Part shown: in pieces, positions 1 to 10,358 of the stretch | Numbering within the stretch: position 1 is the stretch's first letter | How the letters are laid out: the number at the start of each line of letters is the position of its first letter | Assembly: GCA_014529385.2 (NCBI GenBank) | Contig: CM043954.1 | Coordinates: 4,653,306 to 4,717,305, forward strand | Direction: 5' to 3' | Source of the DNA: Adiantum capillus-veneris | Taxonomy: Eukaryota; Streptophyta; Polypodiopsida; Polypodiales; Pteridaceae | DNA length: 64,000 nt | Notes under the pieces: model-generated | What the model was told of the DNA's origin: nothing | Database searches by the model: none | The model's input: the letters and a program-made list of their open reading frames with translations, nothing else | Translations under genes and position numbers: made by a program

Positions 1-715
1 CACACACACACACACTCATTCCTCTCGATCCCTCACTCAAACCTGCACCTTTGATGGTTTCTCTCACCTTCTTCACCATTAACCTCCCCTCTTACTCCCA
101 TAGCTCTCATATGAGCTCTCCATATACATACACCATCTCCATGTCTCTCTCTATTATCTCCAAAGTACAATTCCATCCTACTCCTTCTATATATACATAA
201 ATTCAACATGTGTACCATGCTTAACCTCTGAAAATTGAGAAATCTCATCAACCAAATTTCCATTTTCATCGCGATAATCAACCTTGGGGACGGTGGCGTA
301 AAGAAGAGAAGACGAAGAAGAGGATCAATAGTCATTTTGGGAACCTACACAAGTAAGTATTTCTTCAAGCTTCACCCATCACACGGATTTTCTCACTTGA
401 TTCAACCATATTACTTCAACCATCCACCCCATTCTACCCATTGTAAATATATCATTCACTTTTTAGTGATTATTAACACTAACCACTAACATACTAAAAA
501 AAAATAGCCATTGACCTAACCATAAAAGATACCTCACCTCAAGACATGTGCATAGTAACTCTCACTCTCTCTCTCTCTCTCTCTCTCATTCCCTAAAACT
601 CTATTTTCACCTTATCTACCATCAATAATGCTCTTTTTTTAGCCCACATCCATTACTCAAGCAGACAAAGAAGGCCCGCACTGTTTTGATATTCAAAAAA
701 ATCATAATCCTAATT
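1..715. other. No gene seen; simple-sequence rich DNA
   Basis: The stretch opens with a CA run and is rich in CT and pyrimidine runs. Two short open frames overlap it, but they have biased composition and no family features, so I do not call them genes. Confidence 0.5.
565..588. repeat. (CT)n microsatellite
   Basis: An uninterrupted run of about twelve CT dinucleotides, one of many CT/GA arrays in the window. Confidence 0.9.
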
Positions 716-1208
716 TGTTAGCTTGAAAATTAGGATTTCCAATAATCTTAATGAGGGGTCTCCAACCTATAAATAGGCCCCTCTCCTTCTTGTAAAACAA
801 CCTCCAATATCTCACATAGCACCCCAACACTTTATGCGTGAGGAGAGACTTAGGTGTAGCAACCACTTGTGAGCTTCACTCTTGGTGTGAGAGAAGCTTT
901 TAAGCTACACATTGCAAGTGAGAGAGCGTGAGTTCCACAAATCTCAAAACCACTATGGTATATGTTCCTCCATCATCAATAAATTGAGGTTTGGTGCATC
1001 AAAGGCGTGATTCGACGTTCAAATCTTCGTCCTTCCATTTGTGCAATACGGTGTCGTGCTGTGACACATACATAGTGGGAACGCATGCTACAAGATCTAT
1101 CTTGTATTTTTTTAGATACATAATTATATTTCCTATAGTGTACATATGCATATTTAAGTATAATAATAAGCCTTCTATCTCATCCTATTATTTTTCTCAA
1201 GGGTAACA
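716..1208 (+). repeat. Possible LTR or promoter-bearing repeat
   Basis: The segment begins TGTTAGC and ends GGTAACA, the inverted ends typical of LTRs. It holds a TATA box at 768-776 followed by a transcribed-looking leader. No clean 5-bp TSD abuts these limits; an ATCCT occurs a few bases outside each end. It could be a decayed solo LTR or simply a promoter-like stretch. The limits are tentative. Confidence 0.3.
768..776 (+). promoter_or_regulatory. TATA box of LTR-like segment
   Basis: TATAAATAG lies in a short GC-richer context, as in plant LTR promoters. Confidence 0.45.
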
Positions 1209-1735
1209 TATCCTTACTTTACCATCAGAAAATACTATGGGAAAAGCATCAATAGCTCCGCCTCTTTAACTTGGGGCAAAAAACATTGATTCTTTATTTC
1301 TACTATTTCATTATCATCTCACACCCTAGCTAGATCCTATATCTAGGATAAACTCCAATATATATATATATATATTCTATGTATTTTTTATACTTTTCTT
1401 ATATTTCTTTTTAAATAGCTACTAGGAGAGAATCAAATCATAGTGGGACACTAGGTGGCATGATTTCAAAGATACACTTATTTTAATGCATTATTGCAAG
1501 CATGATTACAAAACATTTTCAAGGAGCAATGTCATGCTTTTATATGGCATGAGGTGTCCTTTGGAATTAAATGAAAGTCTAGGCTTAGGAGACCACATGA
1601 AGACTTTTGCTGCCATAAATGGACCCTATTTTGATGAATTTTTTACACAAGGTTCCAATCTGAATTGGAAAACAATTTTAAAATGAAAATCATAGCTAAT
1701 GAGCTGAAGTTTTTGCCCATATTTTTACTTTTTTA
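1209..1735. other. No gene seen; AT-rich spacer with (TA)n
   Basis: Contains a TA run near 1359-1375 and one 66-codon frame at 1486-1686 with no recognisable motif. I see nothing else. Confidence 0.45.
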
Positions 1736-1882
1736 TTTGGATCCACGATTGAGGAGATATTATCAAAATACTGGACCCCAGTCTGCCCACATCATGCAGG
1801 GGTAGCTCATTTCCAACTTTTCCAATTCCTGTTCACACTGGCTCCTCTCTTCTTGTGTAAACCCTTGGGGGTTCCCTTCACC

Positions 1883-1891
1883 TATAAAAGG
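1883..1891 (+). promoter_or_regulatory. TATA box in second LTR-like segment
   Basis: TATAAAAGG in a GC-richer context, about 30 bp upstream of the likely transcript start. Confidence 0.5.
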
Positions 1892-2231
1892 GGACCTCTT
1901 CTTCCTTGGAAGGAACTCATGCATTCAAGCCATTGATGAGAGGAATTCTTGAGGGAGTGAGTAGTAATGCCTAATTGTACTTAGCCATTAACATAAGCCC
2001 AAGCCTACACTTTCTCCTAGAGGGAGACTAGCCATTCTTGCAACAAGCTAACCTTGGAAGATCAACTCTAATCAAAGAAGGTCTTGCACTTGGTGTATCA
2101 ATCAAAGTGGAATTATCCACTCTTCTTCTCTCTCCATCAATAATGGTGCCAAAGGGTTTGTCAAGTAAGATGTGTTCTACATTCATGTTTTCTTGATTTC
2201 TTGTTGTTTTCTTTTTCATCTCTAATCCAAC

Positions 2232-2256
2232 ATATATATATATATATATATATATT
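2232..2256. repeat. (TA)n microsatellite
   Basis: An uninterrupted TA run of about twelve units. Confidence 0.9.
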
Positions 2257-2447
2257 ATCTCCTTAACCAAATCTATCTCTCTCACTCTTAGTAATTCATC
2301 CTCTCTACAAATTTTAGGTTCTCTTTGCTACAGGTACATCTCTCCCCGCAGTATCCTTATTGTCTACAGGCAAGAATAGGGCTTGGGAGGGAAAAATTCT
2401 CATCTCTTCACTTCTCTCATATCTACATTTCTCACATACTATCCTAG

Positions 2448-2666
2448 ATGAATAACCCACATGATGATCATTTCTATCGCTTTCACTCTGTACAATCTAT
2501 TAGAATTAACGTATGGATTAGCCGTAAAATACACTTTCAACAATGTATAGTGTTTCTCTTTGGCCCTGAAAGGCTCAATGAAATACTTCTATCACCGGAT
2601 CCCATCATACTACCTCTCATAGACTATAATTTTTCTTTTGATGTAAGCGTAGTTATCTTGCTATGA
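2448..2666 (+). CDS. Small leader ORF, module A (unknown family)
   Basis: A 72-codon frame starting with Met. I do not recognise the family. Its core (INV, KIHFQQ, FGPERLN, SPDPIILPLIDY, SFDV) reappears in the next ORF (module B) and in the 5' leader of the - strand gypsy element (55,517-55,735). Against that copy most differences are synonymous (GGC/GGT, CGT/AGA, CTA/TTG, GAC/GAT), which is what protein-level constraint leaves. Its stop overlaps the start of module B as ATGA. Probable origin is a retroelement leader ORF. It has no signal peptide, no obvious membrane segment and no metal-binding cluster. Function unknown. Confidence 0.45.
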   Translation: MNNPHDDHFYRFHSVQSIRINVWISRKIHFQQCIVFLFGPERLNEILLSPDPIILPLIDYNFSFDVSVVILL

Positions 2667-2875
2667 ACCAAGAGGATTTGTACACACAATTAATCCCAAT
2701 CACTAGACAAAATATATATATTATGGTAAGCACAAAACTACAATTCCAAAGAACAATTCGTAGCCTATTTGGTCAGCCAAGATTGAATGCCATTAACTTA
2801 TCCATTAACCCTTTCATATTACCCATGATACGATATGACCATAGCCTTGATGTTTTCATCTTCGTATTGTTTTGA
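2663..2875 (+). CDS. Small leader ORF, module B (unknown family)
   Basis: A 70-codon frame that starts inside the stop codon of module A. It shares the A pattern: S-K-x-x-FQ, then LFGQPRLN, LS, P, ILP-x-I-x-Y and SLDVF. Related B copies occur at 55,800-56,072 (-) and, frameshifted, at 63,830-64,000 (-). The Met start, the MN-x-E opening and an IPI-x-RQ motif are kept between this copy and that at 56 kb. I infer an ancient tandem duplication of one domain. It could still be an untranslated remnant here. Function unknown. Confidence 0.45.
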   Translation: MNQEDLYTQLIPITRQNIYIMVSTKLQFQRTIRSLFGQPRLNAINLSINPFILPMIRYDHSLDVFIFVLF

Positions 2876-3008
2876 CATTCTCTTTTGCGTTCTTTCTTTG
2901 TGTGTGTGAATGCAAGAGAGAAAGAGTGAGTCTTCTTTGATTGCACTTCTTTCCAAACCCTAGTCTTCATGGCATCTATGGTTTAACTCCTTCATATAGT
3001 TTTTGTTG

Positions 3009-3082
3009 AGTTCTCTCACAAACTCTCACAGCCATAAGCCCGGTGCTTTCCTGGCAAGACCGCAAATTTCTCGACAACGGTT
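3009..3082 (+). repeat. Leader segment shared with element 5
   Basis: The run from CTCACAAACTCTCACAGC to CTGGCAAGACCGC matches, with substitutions, the reverse complement of 63,640-63,712, which lies between module B and gag of element 5. The order module B then this segment is the same in both places, so 2.4-3.1 kb is probably the leader of a lost element-5-like copy. Confidence 0.6.
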
Positions 3083-3469
3083 TGGTGAATTCAAGGTGAC
3101 TTGTGTATTTTGAGTTTCTATCAGTTGATCTTGTTTTTAGAAGGTGTTTAGTGTGTTTTCATTGCCAATTTTGTGTCCATTGTAAGGGGTATTGTGGTGA
3201 GACGTCTCCCACACCCTAAGACAGTGTGTGTATTTTGGCAATGTTTAGCAATCACTAAGCATTGAGTGAGTTTTGTACAAGCTCTACGATAGCATCATAA
3301 CGAACCATCTCCATTTGCAAGTCACAAATAAGGTATTACGCAAGATCCATTCCTCTCTCTCTTCCCTTTGCTCTAGCTCTCTCTGGTCCATTTTGTGTGT
3401 GTCTTGGTGTGAGGTTGCTTGTGTGTGTTGTGTGGTGCATCTTCTTGGTTGTGCCAAAATCTCTCTTGC

Positions 3470-3637
3470 GTCCTAGTTCACATACCATAACTAGGTGGTG
3501 CCCTTTCACTTGTTTGGCTGTGGGTTTGTTGTTGTTGTTTCTGTGCTTCCAGTTGCCCCAACCCCAATTGAGCAGCACGGGAGCCTTGAGGGGTGCTTAG
3601 AGGTTGCCTCTCTTATTGCCCGCCCCGGACCGCCTCA
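3470..3637 (+). repeat. LTR 3' end (U5) fragment of element 4 family
   Basis: From AACTAGGTGGTGCCC through CCCCAATTGAGCAGC to GGACCGCCTCA this stretch matches the reverse complement of the LTR ends at 48,926-49,080 and 56,048-56,200. It ends in CA at 3637. The upstream part of the LTR is not recognisable, so this is a truncated copy. Confidence 0.7.
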
Positions 3638-4245
3638 ATAGCATTGCTCTCTCTGAAAGAATCAAGTGTGAGTTGTTATGTAAGGTTGCAAAATTTTAGG
3701 TCTATGGCTAGAAATAGCATGAAAAGACTCGAATTCACTCAATCCAACTGGGGAGTAAGGCTAAGAGTTGTCTGAACCAGTGGGTAAGCTCAAGGACACT
3801 TCGAGGTAAAAATTTCAAGAAGTTGACCAAAACTCAGATTATTTACTTTTTCTTGACTTTTTAGGCCAAACTAAGTTTTGACTTGATTTATAGGCTTAAA
3901 AAACATCATAAAAAGACTGTCTTTGAGAAAATTGCAAAAAAATGCTCATTTCAAGCCTTAAGTTAATAATAGCGATTATCAACTTTTTGCTCTAAATTAG
4001 CCAAGACTCATATCATTGATTCATTGCATGTGTACAAACAACTTTTGTAAAGGCCCAAAAGATTTGGATCACTAAACTGACAAATAACTGGGTGAAAACT
4101 AAAGTTTGTACTGACTTTTTAAATCTTGAGTGTGAATTGAGGAAACATTTATCCAAACTTGTTGAAAATTGATTCATAGGCTTATATTGATGTGATAAAC
4201 ATGTGTATATGTTCAGTTGACCAAAAACTTGCAAAATTTTAATAA

Positions 4246-4271
4246 AAGTAAATAATCGCGATTATTTACTT
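4246..4271. repeat. 26-bp perfect palindrome, leader repeat
   Basis: A perfect self-complementary sequence centred on TCGCGA with AT-rich arms (AAGTAAATAA and its complement). It can form a cruciform or an RNA hairpin or kissing loop. Related copies recur at 4516, 4798, 15,889, 16,173 and 16,466. Confidence 0.9.
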
Positions 4272-4515
4272 CTGCCCTGTGTTTGAACTGTTTTGACCAA
4301 GTTGGCATACCACTAGCTTTACCATGTTGTAATAAGCCCACAAACCAAATTTGGTAAGATTTGGATCACTGGAGTGAAAATTGTGACAAAAATTGCAAAG
4401 TTAGTTTGCGGACAGATAATTAATGACCATTTGACCAAAAATTGTCCAAGTAACATAAGGTGCTTAATAGATTTGTGTCAAAGTTGGGACAAAAATTTGC
4501 AAAAACTTGTCAGGA

Positions 4516-4537
4516 GTAAATAATTGCGATTATTTAC
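4516..4537. repeat. Palindrome copy 2 (one mismatch pair)
   Basis: The same core with TTGCGA at the centre, about 270 bp from the previous copy. Confidence 0.85.
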
Positions 4538-4797
4538 ATTTGCTTCAAAACTTGGTGATTTTGCAAATTTGAGTATACTACAAGGTCAAGCACATCAATT
4601 GGAACCCACAAATCAATTTTGGTGAAATTTGGACCACAAAAGTGAGACTTAAGCCAGATTCTCGAAATCAGAGTCTACGGACATGTAACAGTGGGTAAAC
4701 TTGATCAAATTTTGTCCAAACTTGTTGAAACTTTTCCAAGGGCTTTAACAAGTTGTATACTTGCCAAACCAATCCAAAAAGTGCAAAAAAGTGACAA

Positions 4798-4823
4798 AAG
4801 TAAATAATTGTGATTATTTACTT
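4798..4823. repeat. Palindrome copy 3
   Basis: The same core with TTGTGA at the centre; the arms remain complementary over about 10 bp. About 284 bp from copy 2. Confidence 0.85.
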
Positions 4824-5236
4824 CTGCTATCCAGAGACTTCAAATATGACTTTTGGGCTTATACAGTGTTAGACGAGCATAATATAAGGCCCTAGAGAAA
4901 TTTTGGGTTCAATCAGATCAAAATTGGTACAGATACACTCAGTTTACAGATTGCAGATTAAACCTTTGATTTTGCTAAGCTGAATCTGAAAAGTCAAAAT
5001 TTAGACTTCCATAGCACGAACTGAAGTGAAATACAGAGACCAATCACTGCAGTTCTCAAGAGCTCTACTGTCCTTATAAAAAAATAGCTAATTTGATAAA
5101 TTTTGTACAGGAATCAGGTTGCAAACAAGGAATCAGTGGCTTGAGTGGCTTGACAGGAAGTTGCAATTGAATCAAGTGGAAATTGACGACAAGTCAATCT
5201 AAGGTGAGTACTCAAACCAGGGCTTCATAAGTCTAT

Positions 5237-6274
5237 ATGAACCTTAGATCCGATCGTGTAATAGGAAATCAAGGCCTATTTGGAGAAAACACCAGTAGAG
5301 TATCCACTGAAGAAAGCGTGAATCAAAGCAATTCCTTGCACACAATTCTTGAAGAAGTCTCGGACACTTTTTTAGATTCAACATCCGAAATGTCTTCTTA
5401 CTCGACTCACTCAAAAATCGAAACGACAATGCGCTACAAGCATATCCTCTCTTTTTACAAGACTAATCGTCATGGAGCCAAAGTTTACTTGGATCCTAAC
5501 GAAGAGTATGCTATTCACATTGATGATCATGGTATTTCGTTCGAAGAAGGTGCAAATAAACAAGGAAAAATGTACATGGATCGAAGCGGAACTCAATATG
5601 TACAAGTTGAAAATCCTGATGTGGTATACAAATGGGGCTTAGAAGTAAACACTATATTTCCTGATATGTCAGCAAAAGAAGGACCACCAACTTTGGAATT
5701 CGAGGGATACGATCAAGTAGACTTGAAGCCTTTGAAACGTCTTAGTACGGATAATCCTAGGATTGGAGTCTATTGTTGGGAAGATAGAAACATAAAAGAT
5801 CTTTTGTGGACATCTCATGCTAGACCAGGACAATTAATGGCCATGAAGATCATCTATATCTTCAAAGTCAAAGATAAGGGATTTGCGGATCTACCAACTT
5901 ACTTGTTTAGGGATTTTTATAACAACAACTTTGTTATGATGAATCCTGAGGAGGTAGAACAAACCAAATACCAGGGGTATTCCATATGGGATTGGATATT
6001 GGGTCAAGGACCAGAAACCACTCCAAGAGACGAACATCGTGAGAGTAATGTGAAGAAACCAGAAACCACCTCATCACGTAGAAAAACGGGTGACACTAAG
6101 GCCAGCCCAGGGCTACATGAGTCACTATTTCTGATAGACTGGTTTGAAGGACTTGAAACAGTCCAACAACTCCCAGAAGACTTGGAGTTGAACCAAATAG
6201 ACGTGTCAGACCAGCCGATTTTCAAAAATGGATCAGAAAATACAGTGGATCCAGGGATCCATATGACCACTTAG
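5237..6274 (+). CDS. gag: Element 1 gag N-terminal region
   Basis: A 345-codon open frame, the longest clean part of the element's 5' coding region. It is acidic and Ser/Thr-rich at the start, with a mixed globular part around residues 65-260 (several Trp and Tyr) and a charged, low-complexity linker around 255-290. I do not recognise a named domain in the first 300 residues. The last residues overlap, in another frame, the start of a Retrotrans_gag-like capsid domain. The natural protein therefore probably ran on into gag, and a frameshift near 6230 now ends it. Met at 5237 is the first in-frame start after the repeat leader. Confidence 0.6.
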   Translation: MNLRSDRVIGNQGLFGENTSRVSTEESVNQSNSLHTILEEVSDTFLDSTSEMSSYSTHSKIETTMRYKHILSFYKTNRHGAKVYLDPNEEYAIHIDDHGISFEEGANKQGKMYMDRSGTQYVQVENPDVVYKWGLEVNTIFPDMSAKEGPPTLEFEGYDQVDLKPLKRLSTDNPRIGVYCWEDRNIKDLLWTSHARPGQLMAMKIIYIFKVKDKGFADLPTYLFRDFYNNNFVMMNPEEVEQTKYQGYSIWDWILGQGPETTPRDEHRESNVKKPETTSSRRKTGDTKASPGLHESLFLIDWFEGLETVQQLPEDLELNQIDVSDQPIFKNGSENTVDPGIHMTT

Positions 6275-6775
6275 CAAGCTTCAAACAAGTGCTAAAAGCA
6301 GAGCGTATATTCGATTTCCATACTCAATTTGAGGGGTTGGGAATGACATTAGAAGGAAAAGCTTTGACATGGTTCCAAAACATTCCACCAAGGTCAATCA
6401 TGGATTTGAATACATTAGCTCAAGGATTTGTAGCTGCTTGTTCTTAAACGGGGATTAAACATAATATGGTAGCTCAAATCTACAGCTTTAAACAGAAACA
6501 TAGTGAGTCTGTTAGGGATTGTGCAACTCGAATGAAACAATACATTGCCAGATGCCTAGAGATGGAGATACCTGCAGAGGAGCGACTTGTCTCATTGTTT
6601 CTAGAGGGACTGTTAAACAAAGAACTTCATGCTATACTCTATAGTAAAAAGCATACAACCCTAGAGACGCATGTGTCTGATGCTATTGACCTAGGAGACA
6701 ATTGTGAGATCTTTAATGAAGAGGATGTCCCTAAGGATAACCAAAGTGAAAAGACTGCATCCACAAAACCAATAT
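6206..6775 (+). pseudogene. gag: Element 1 gag capsid (Retrotrans_gag-like)
   Basis: In the shifted frame the DPYDHLASFK, TLEGKALTWFQNIP and VRDCATRMKQYI motifs follow the order of the plant retrotransposon gag capsid domain (PF03732-type), including the A-x-x-WF core. A stop near 6446 splits it. The downstream half remains open as 103 codons from 6466. It packages element RNA in living relatives; this copy is broken. Confidence 0.75.
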
Positions 6776-7631
6776 AATTGGGAACGATTGCTGTGGCACC
6801 ACTCTCAGCCATAGAAGATATGCTAAAAAGGATGAATGACATGATGAACAATATGCAAAAAGCACCTATGAGAGGACCAGGGCAGGAAATATCCCCACAA
6901 GGACAACCAATTAGGCCAAAAAAATAGTGTGCAATCGAGGGTAAATGGACTAACCACAAGACCCACGAGTGCTACTTCAGACCAAAGTATGATGGGAATG
7001 TTCCGTACGTGCCCATGAGGCCACAAGGACAACCCATGTACAGATATCAGCCTAATATGGCTCAATTTCAAAGACCACCAATGGGTATGGAGAGACCTCA
7101 AGCTGCATTGGGACAAAAACCTCCTTATCCAGGACATAATGTGGTTCCTGTAAAGTACATGCACTCAGAAGGAGTCATAGATGAACAAGAATTAGTGCTT
7201 GTTACAACCTATGCAAAGTCTAGTCCATCTACAATAATGGTAGAGGGAGATTGGTATAGTCCACAACCACCACCAATGGAAGAAACCATGACTTATGCTC
7301 CATTAGAGCTCGCACCAATGTATTATGTCGCTAATCAAGGTGTCAGACCTCCCATGGGAAGACCCATGATGAAGCCTAGAACAGGAACTGTCATAATTGT
7401 GGTGCTGATGACCATTGGAAGAACGAATTTCCAGAGCCTGACAAAAACCTCAAACCAATTGAATCATATTGCATACAATGTTGCAAAAAGGAAGGACACT
7501 TTCCGGTAGATTGTCCTAAGAATCCTTTGAACAAGGGAAAAACTGTAGTCAACGTAGTCCAAGTGATGCCTAGTAGCTCATCAGAGAGCGAACCGATTGT
7601 TCCAATCAAGGTAATCACTAGAGCCTAGGAA
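6776..7631 (+). pseudogene. gag: Element 1 gag nucleocapsid, zinc knuckles
   Basis: A Pro/Met/Gln-rich stretch (166-codon frame at 7009-7509) leads, after a frame change, into two Cys-His clusters. CHNCGADDHW near 7390-7420 has Phe at the position of the last Cys, and CIQCCKKEGHFPVDC lies near 7470-7515. These are nucleic-acid-binding zinc knuckles of nucleocapsid. Stops at about 6776 and 6925 and a frameshift near 7390 show decay. Confidence 0.65.
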
Positions 7632-8134
7632 AAGAAAAAGAAACACAATTCCTCTGATGATTTGGAGAACACGAAAGTTTCTTCTCAAAGAATAAAAAGG
7701 AGCAGAAGCAAAAGATATAAGATGAGAAAATAAAAACAACAGGTTGAAAACAAAGAGAAAGCAAAAATTCTAGCCCAGGATAAGTCGAAAGAAACTGGCA
7801 GTGAATTCAAGGAAGCAAGCGTGAAATCTGGAGGATCCATTCTGGTTGATAAAATTTTTGAGCCTATCAATGCCGCTTTGGAAGCCTAACAAGCAGGACT
7901 TAAAGCGGGCCAAAACATGGAAAACAAATGGAAAAACTATCCATCTCTAGACATGGAAGTAGCTAAACTAGAAGCTTATCAAGATTTGGTAAGAATCACG
8001 TAGGAAATGCTGGATAAACAGAAATCCAAGCTTGAAAGTATTGCAAAACCAGAAGAGCTTGAGGTAGAAGAAATGAAAGCAAAATCCGATGTGGTGGCAG
8101 AACCCCACCTGAAACAAATGAACCAGATCTCATA
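7632..8134 (+). pseudogene. Element 1 gag-pro linker, charged coiled-coil
   Basis: Lys/Glu-rich sequence with heptad-like spacing and several stops (for example near 7730, 7889 and 8002). It continues the frame direction between the zinc knuckles and the protease region. No independent domain is visible. Confidence 0.5.
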
Positions 8135-9003
8135 GTGTCGGACAGTGAAGATGCCTTAGAAGGAATTCCATTCATAGAGGAAAACTGGCTAGGACACTTA
8201 TGGGAAAAGGTAAGGGAGATAAATGATGGGAGCCTAACTTTAAAGTCGGATCCTATAGAGGAAGTCTGGTTGGATAACCTACCATCTCATATAAACATGG
8301 ACATACAATCCTTATACGGGGATTGCGGACCAGAGGCTTCAGGGATATCTAAACTAATGACATTAAAAACATTACCTTCTTCCTTGGGAGATAACGGAAA
8401 TGAATCTATCATTTGCAAAACCACTCAAGTCAAAAGAGCCAAACAGACCCTAGAAGTAGACAACATTCATTCAATCATGTCTACACCTATCCAATGCACT
8501 CTTACTTTGGGAGAACTGTTGAAACTCAGGCCATACTTATGGAATGATTTACAGAAAACCCTAGAAAAGGTGGGGATAACGGGGTTAATCTCTAAGAATC
8601 TGGGAAACTTGAAAAATGAAACGGAATACAAAGAGATTCGATCAGTTCCTATGAACAAGGTCGGAGAATATTATGAGGGGGATGAAGGAAACACTACCCT
8701 CCCAGTGAAATATAATGACATTGAAACCATGGCAATACTGGATAGTGGAGCTGGCATAGCCACAGCCACTAAAGTAGTATGGGAATTCTGGGGACATCCA
8801 GCCATTAGACAAACATGAATGAAATTGCAGTTGGCTGACGAACACATTGAAAGACCACTAGGGCTACTAGAAAAAGTGATAGTCAACTCTTGTGGAATTG
8901 AATATCAACACACTTTTGCCATAGTAGACTTTGGGAAAAAACTCAACTATGAAATCATATTGGAAAGACCTTTCATGTGACAGGTACAACTTATCTAATA
9001 TTG
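8135..9003 (+). pseudogene. pro: Element 1 aspartic protease region
   Basis: An open frame of 227 codons to 8818 carries the retropepsin active-site motif AILDSGAG (about residues 205-212). After a stop, the same frame continues with QLADEHIERPLG, IVDFGKK and EIILERPFM. The last is the conserved ILG-R-P flap/helix region with G replaced by E. It processes the Gag-Pol polyprotein in active elements. Residues 1-190 are an acidic linker I cannot assign. The catalytic Asp is kept but in-frame stops at 8816 and 8978 disable it. Confidence 0.75.
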
Positions 9004-9022
9004 GGAAAACATCTATCTGTAC

Positions 9023-9640
9023 TTGAAGCAGGTGGGATCTATAACAAGAGTCAATCTAAAAGATCACACCTATAGAGATGTCTTGAAAACACCCATCCAA
9101 GAGTTTGATTCAGTCTCTTCGGCTAAAACTAAACTTCCATCTTGGTTAAACAAAGACACTCCTATTTGGATGTGCGGAGCTTTAGAAAATGGAAGCTTGG
9201 AATGTATCCTAGAAAGGGACTGTACAGATGAAGCCTACATATCAGAACCCTTTCTAGAGCATTTATTTGAACCATTTGCGTGGAGTCCAATTTTAGCGAC
9301 AATGGATGTATGCGTGAACATGTCTATGCCTACTCAATTTTGCAATGAGGATGGCTACGACATAATTCCCATCCAAATGATGTCAGTTCTTAACATTGAA
9401 AACAAGGATGAGGAAACAAAGGACTTGCTAAAAGCTCAACAAGTCTTTTTTGACCTCTATTACAATGCAACTGATGAGTTGGATGAACACTCAGCTACCT
9501 CCAAAGATTTGGGATCCAGAAAAGAACACACGAGAGCTCAACTACTTTTAAGGGGAAGGGAGGAAAAGTTTTTTGACTTTCCAAACCAGAAATCAAGAAG
9601 ACAAAAATGGTATAGAAGAAAGAGGGACACTAAAATGTGA
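9023..9640 (+). CDS. Element 1 pro-RT spacer region
   Basis: A 205-codon frame continuing from the protease (TRVNLKDHTYRDVLKTP near the start) toward the RT. It is mixed, then basic at the end. It has no catalytic motif. I treat it as the polyprotein linker rather than a separate gene. Confidence 0.5.
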   Translation: MKQVGSITRVNLKDHTYRDVLKTPIQEFDSVSSAKTKLPSWLNKDTPIWMCGALENGSLECILERDCTDEAYISEPFLEHLFEPFAWSPILATMDVCVNMSMPTQFCNEDGYDIIPIQMMSVLNIENKDEETKDLLKAQQVFFDLYYNATDELDEHSATSKDLGSRKEHTRAQLLLRGREEKFFDFPNQKSRRQKWYRRKRDTKM

Positions 9641-10358
9641 AAGCACGACCTATGCCATCAGTCTTCAGTAAAACACAATTCTTGATGCAGATAGATGCTA
9701 ATGATTGTGTCAAGGACAAAATAACTGACAGATATCCTTCAAACGGAAACTCAAAAATGTCTCATACATTGAGAAAAACAAGGAAGGGTACTCACAAAGA
9801 ACATTAGGATAAAAAACCACTCATGACCAAAGTCGAGCAGAAAAAGAAGTATTAGGAGTTGAAAAAAGCTCTAAAGGAGATATACACCACCGAAATGGAA
9901 ACCACGGAAGAGGATTGTAAGGATGTAATGCATGTTCCATCCCATTACAAAAAGTATACTCTCCAAGATCGGAAAATCATAATCAAACAACCGGTTAGGG
10001 AACTACGAAAACAAGGCGAGTCTTAGAAAGGTCCTGAAAACGCTAAAAGGGTAGACTTGGCTGAACCAGTAGAAAAGTCTAGACCGGCTTACATTGCAAA
10101 TGACCTAACAAAAGAAGAGGAAAAGATTTTTCTAAGCTTGTTAAAGGAATACCGGGATATCTTTGCTTAGTCTTACAAGGATCTCAAGGGTGTTGATCCA
10201 AAAATTTGAGAACATACCATACCCATGAGAGATGATGCGAAACCAAGTGTAGACAAAGACCATACACTTATAACGAAACATTTGCCAAGAAGATTAAAGA
10301 AGAGATTGAAAAGCTAAAGGAATCTAAATTCATTTAAAAAATTGAACACACTGATTGG
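9641..10358 (+). pseudogene. Element 1 RT leader, degenerate
   Basis: Several stops. Readable parts include an EEEKIFLSLLKEYRDIFA-like segment near 10,110-10,170 and a KIKEEIEKLKESKFI-like segment near 10,295-10,335, both usual just before the gypsy RT fingers. The frame changes near 10,245. Confidence 0.65.

Larger units (their letters stand above)
1736..2330 (+). repeat. Second LTR-like promoter segment
   Basis: A TATA box at 1883-1891 is followed by a pyrimidine-rich leader. The bases CATCAATAATGGTGCC near 2130 resemble the junction of an LTR end with a TGGTGCC-type primer site, as at the right LTR of the element at 48.9-58 kb. The ORF modules at 2448-2875 lie just downstream, as they lie just downstream of that element's 5' LTR. 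This may therefore be the 5' LTR of a mostly lost element. Confidence 0.35.
3690..5236 (+). repeat. Leader of element 1 with ~280-bp tandem repeats
   Basis: A non-coding leader before the gag frame at 5237. At least three units, spaced about 270-285 bp, each carry a palindromic AAATAATCGCGATTATTT-type core (4246, 4516, 4798). They also share a CCCACAAA-CAA-TTTGGT block, and a partial copy lies near 3966. No LTR directly related to the 3' end at 14.46 kb is seen upstream, so the element is 5'-truncated or its LTR is unrecognised. Confidence 0.7.
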
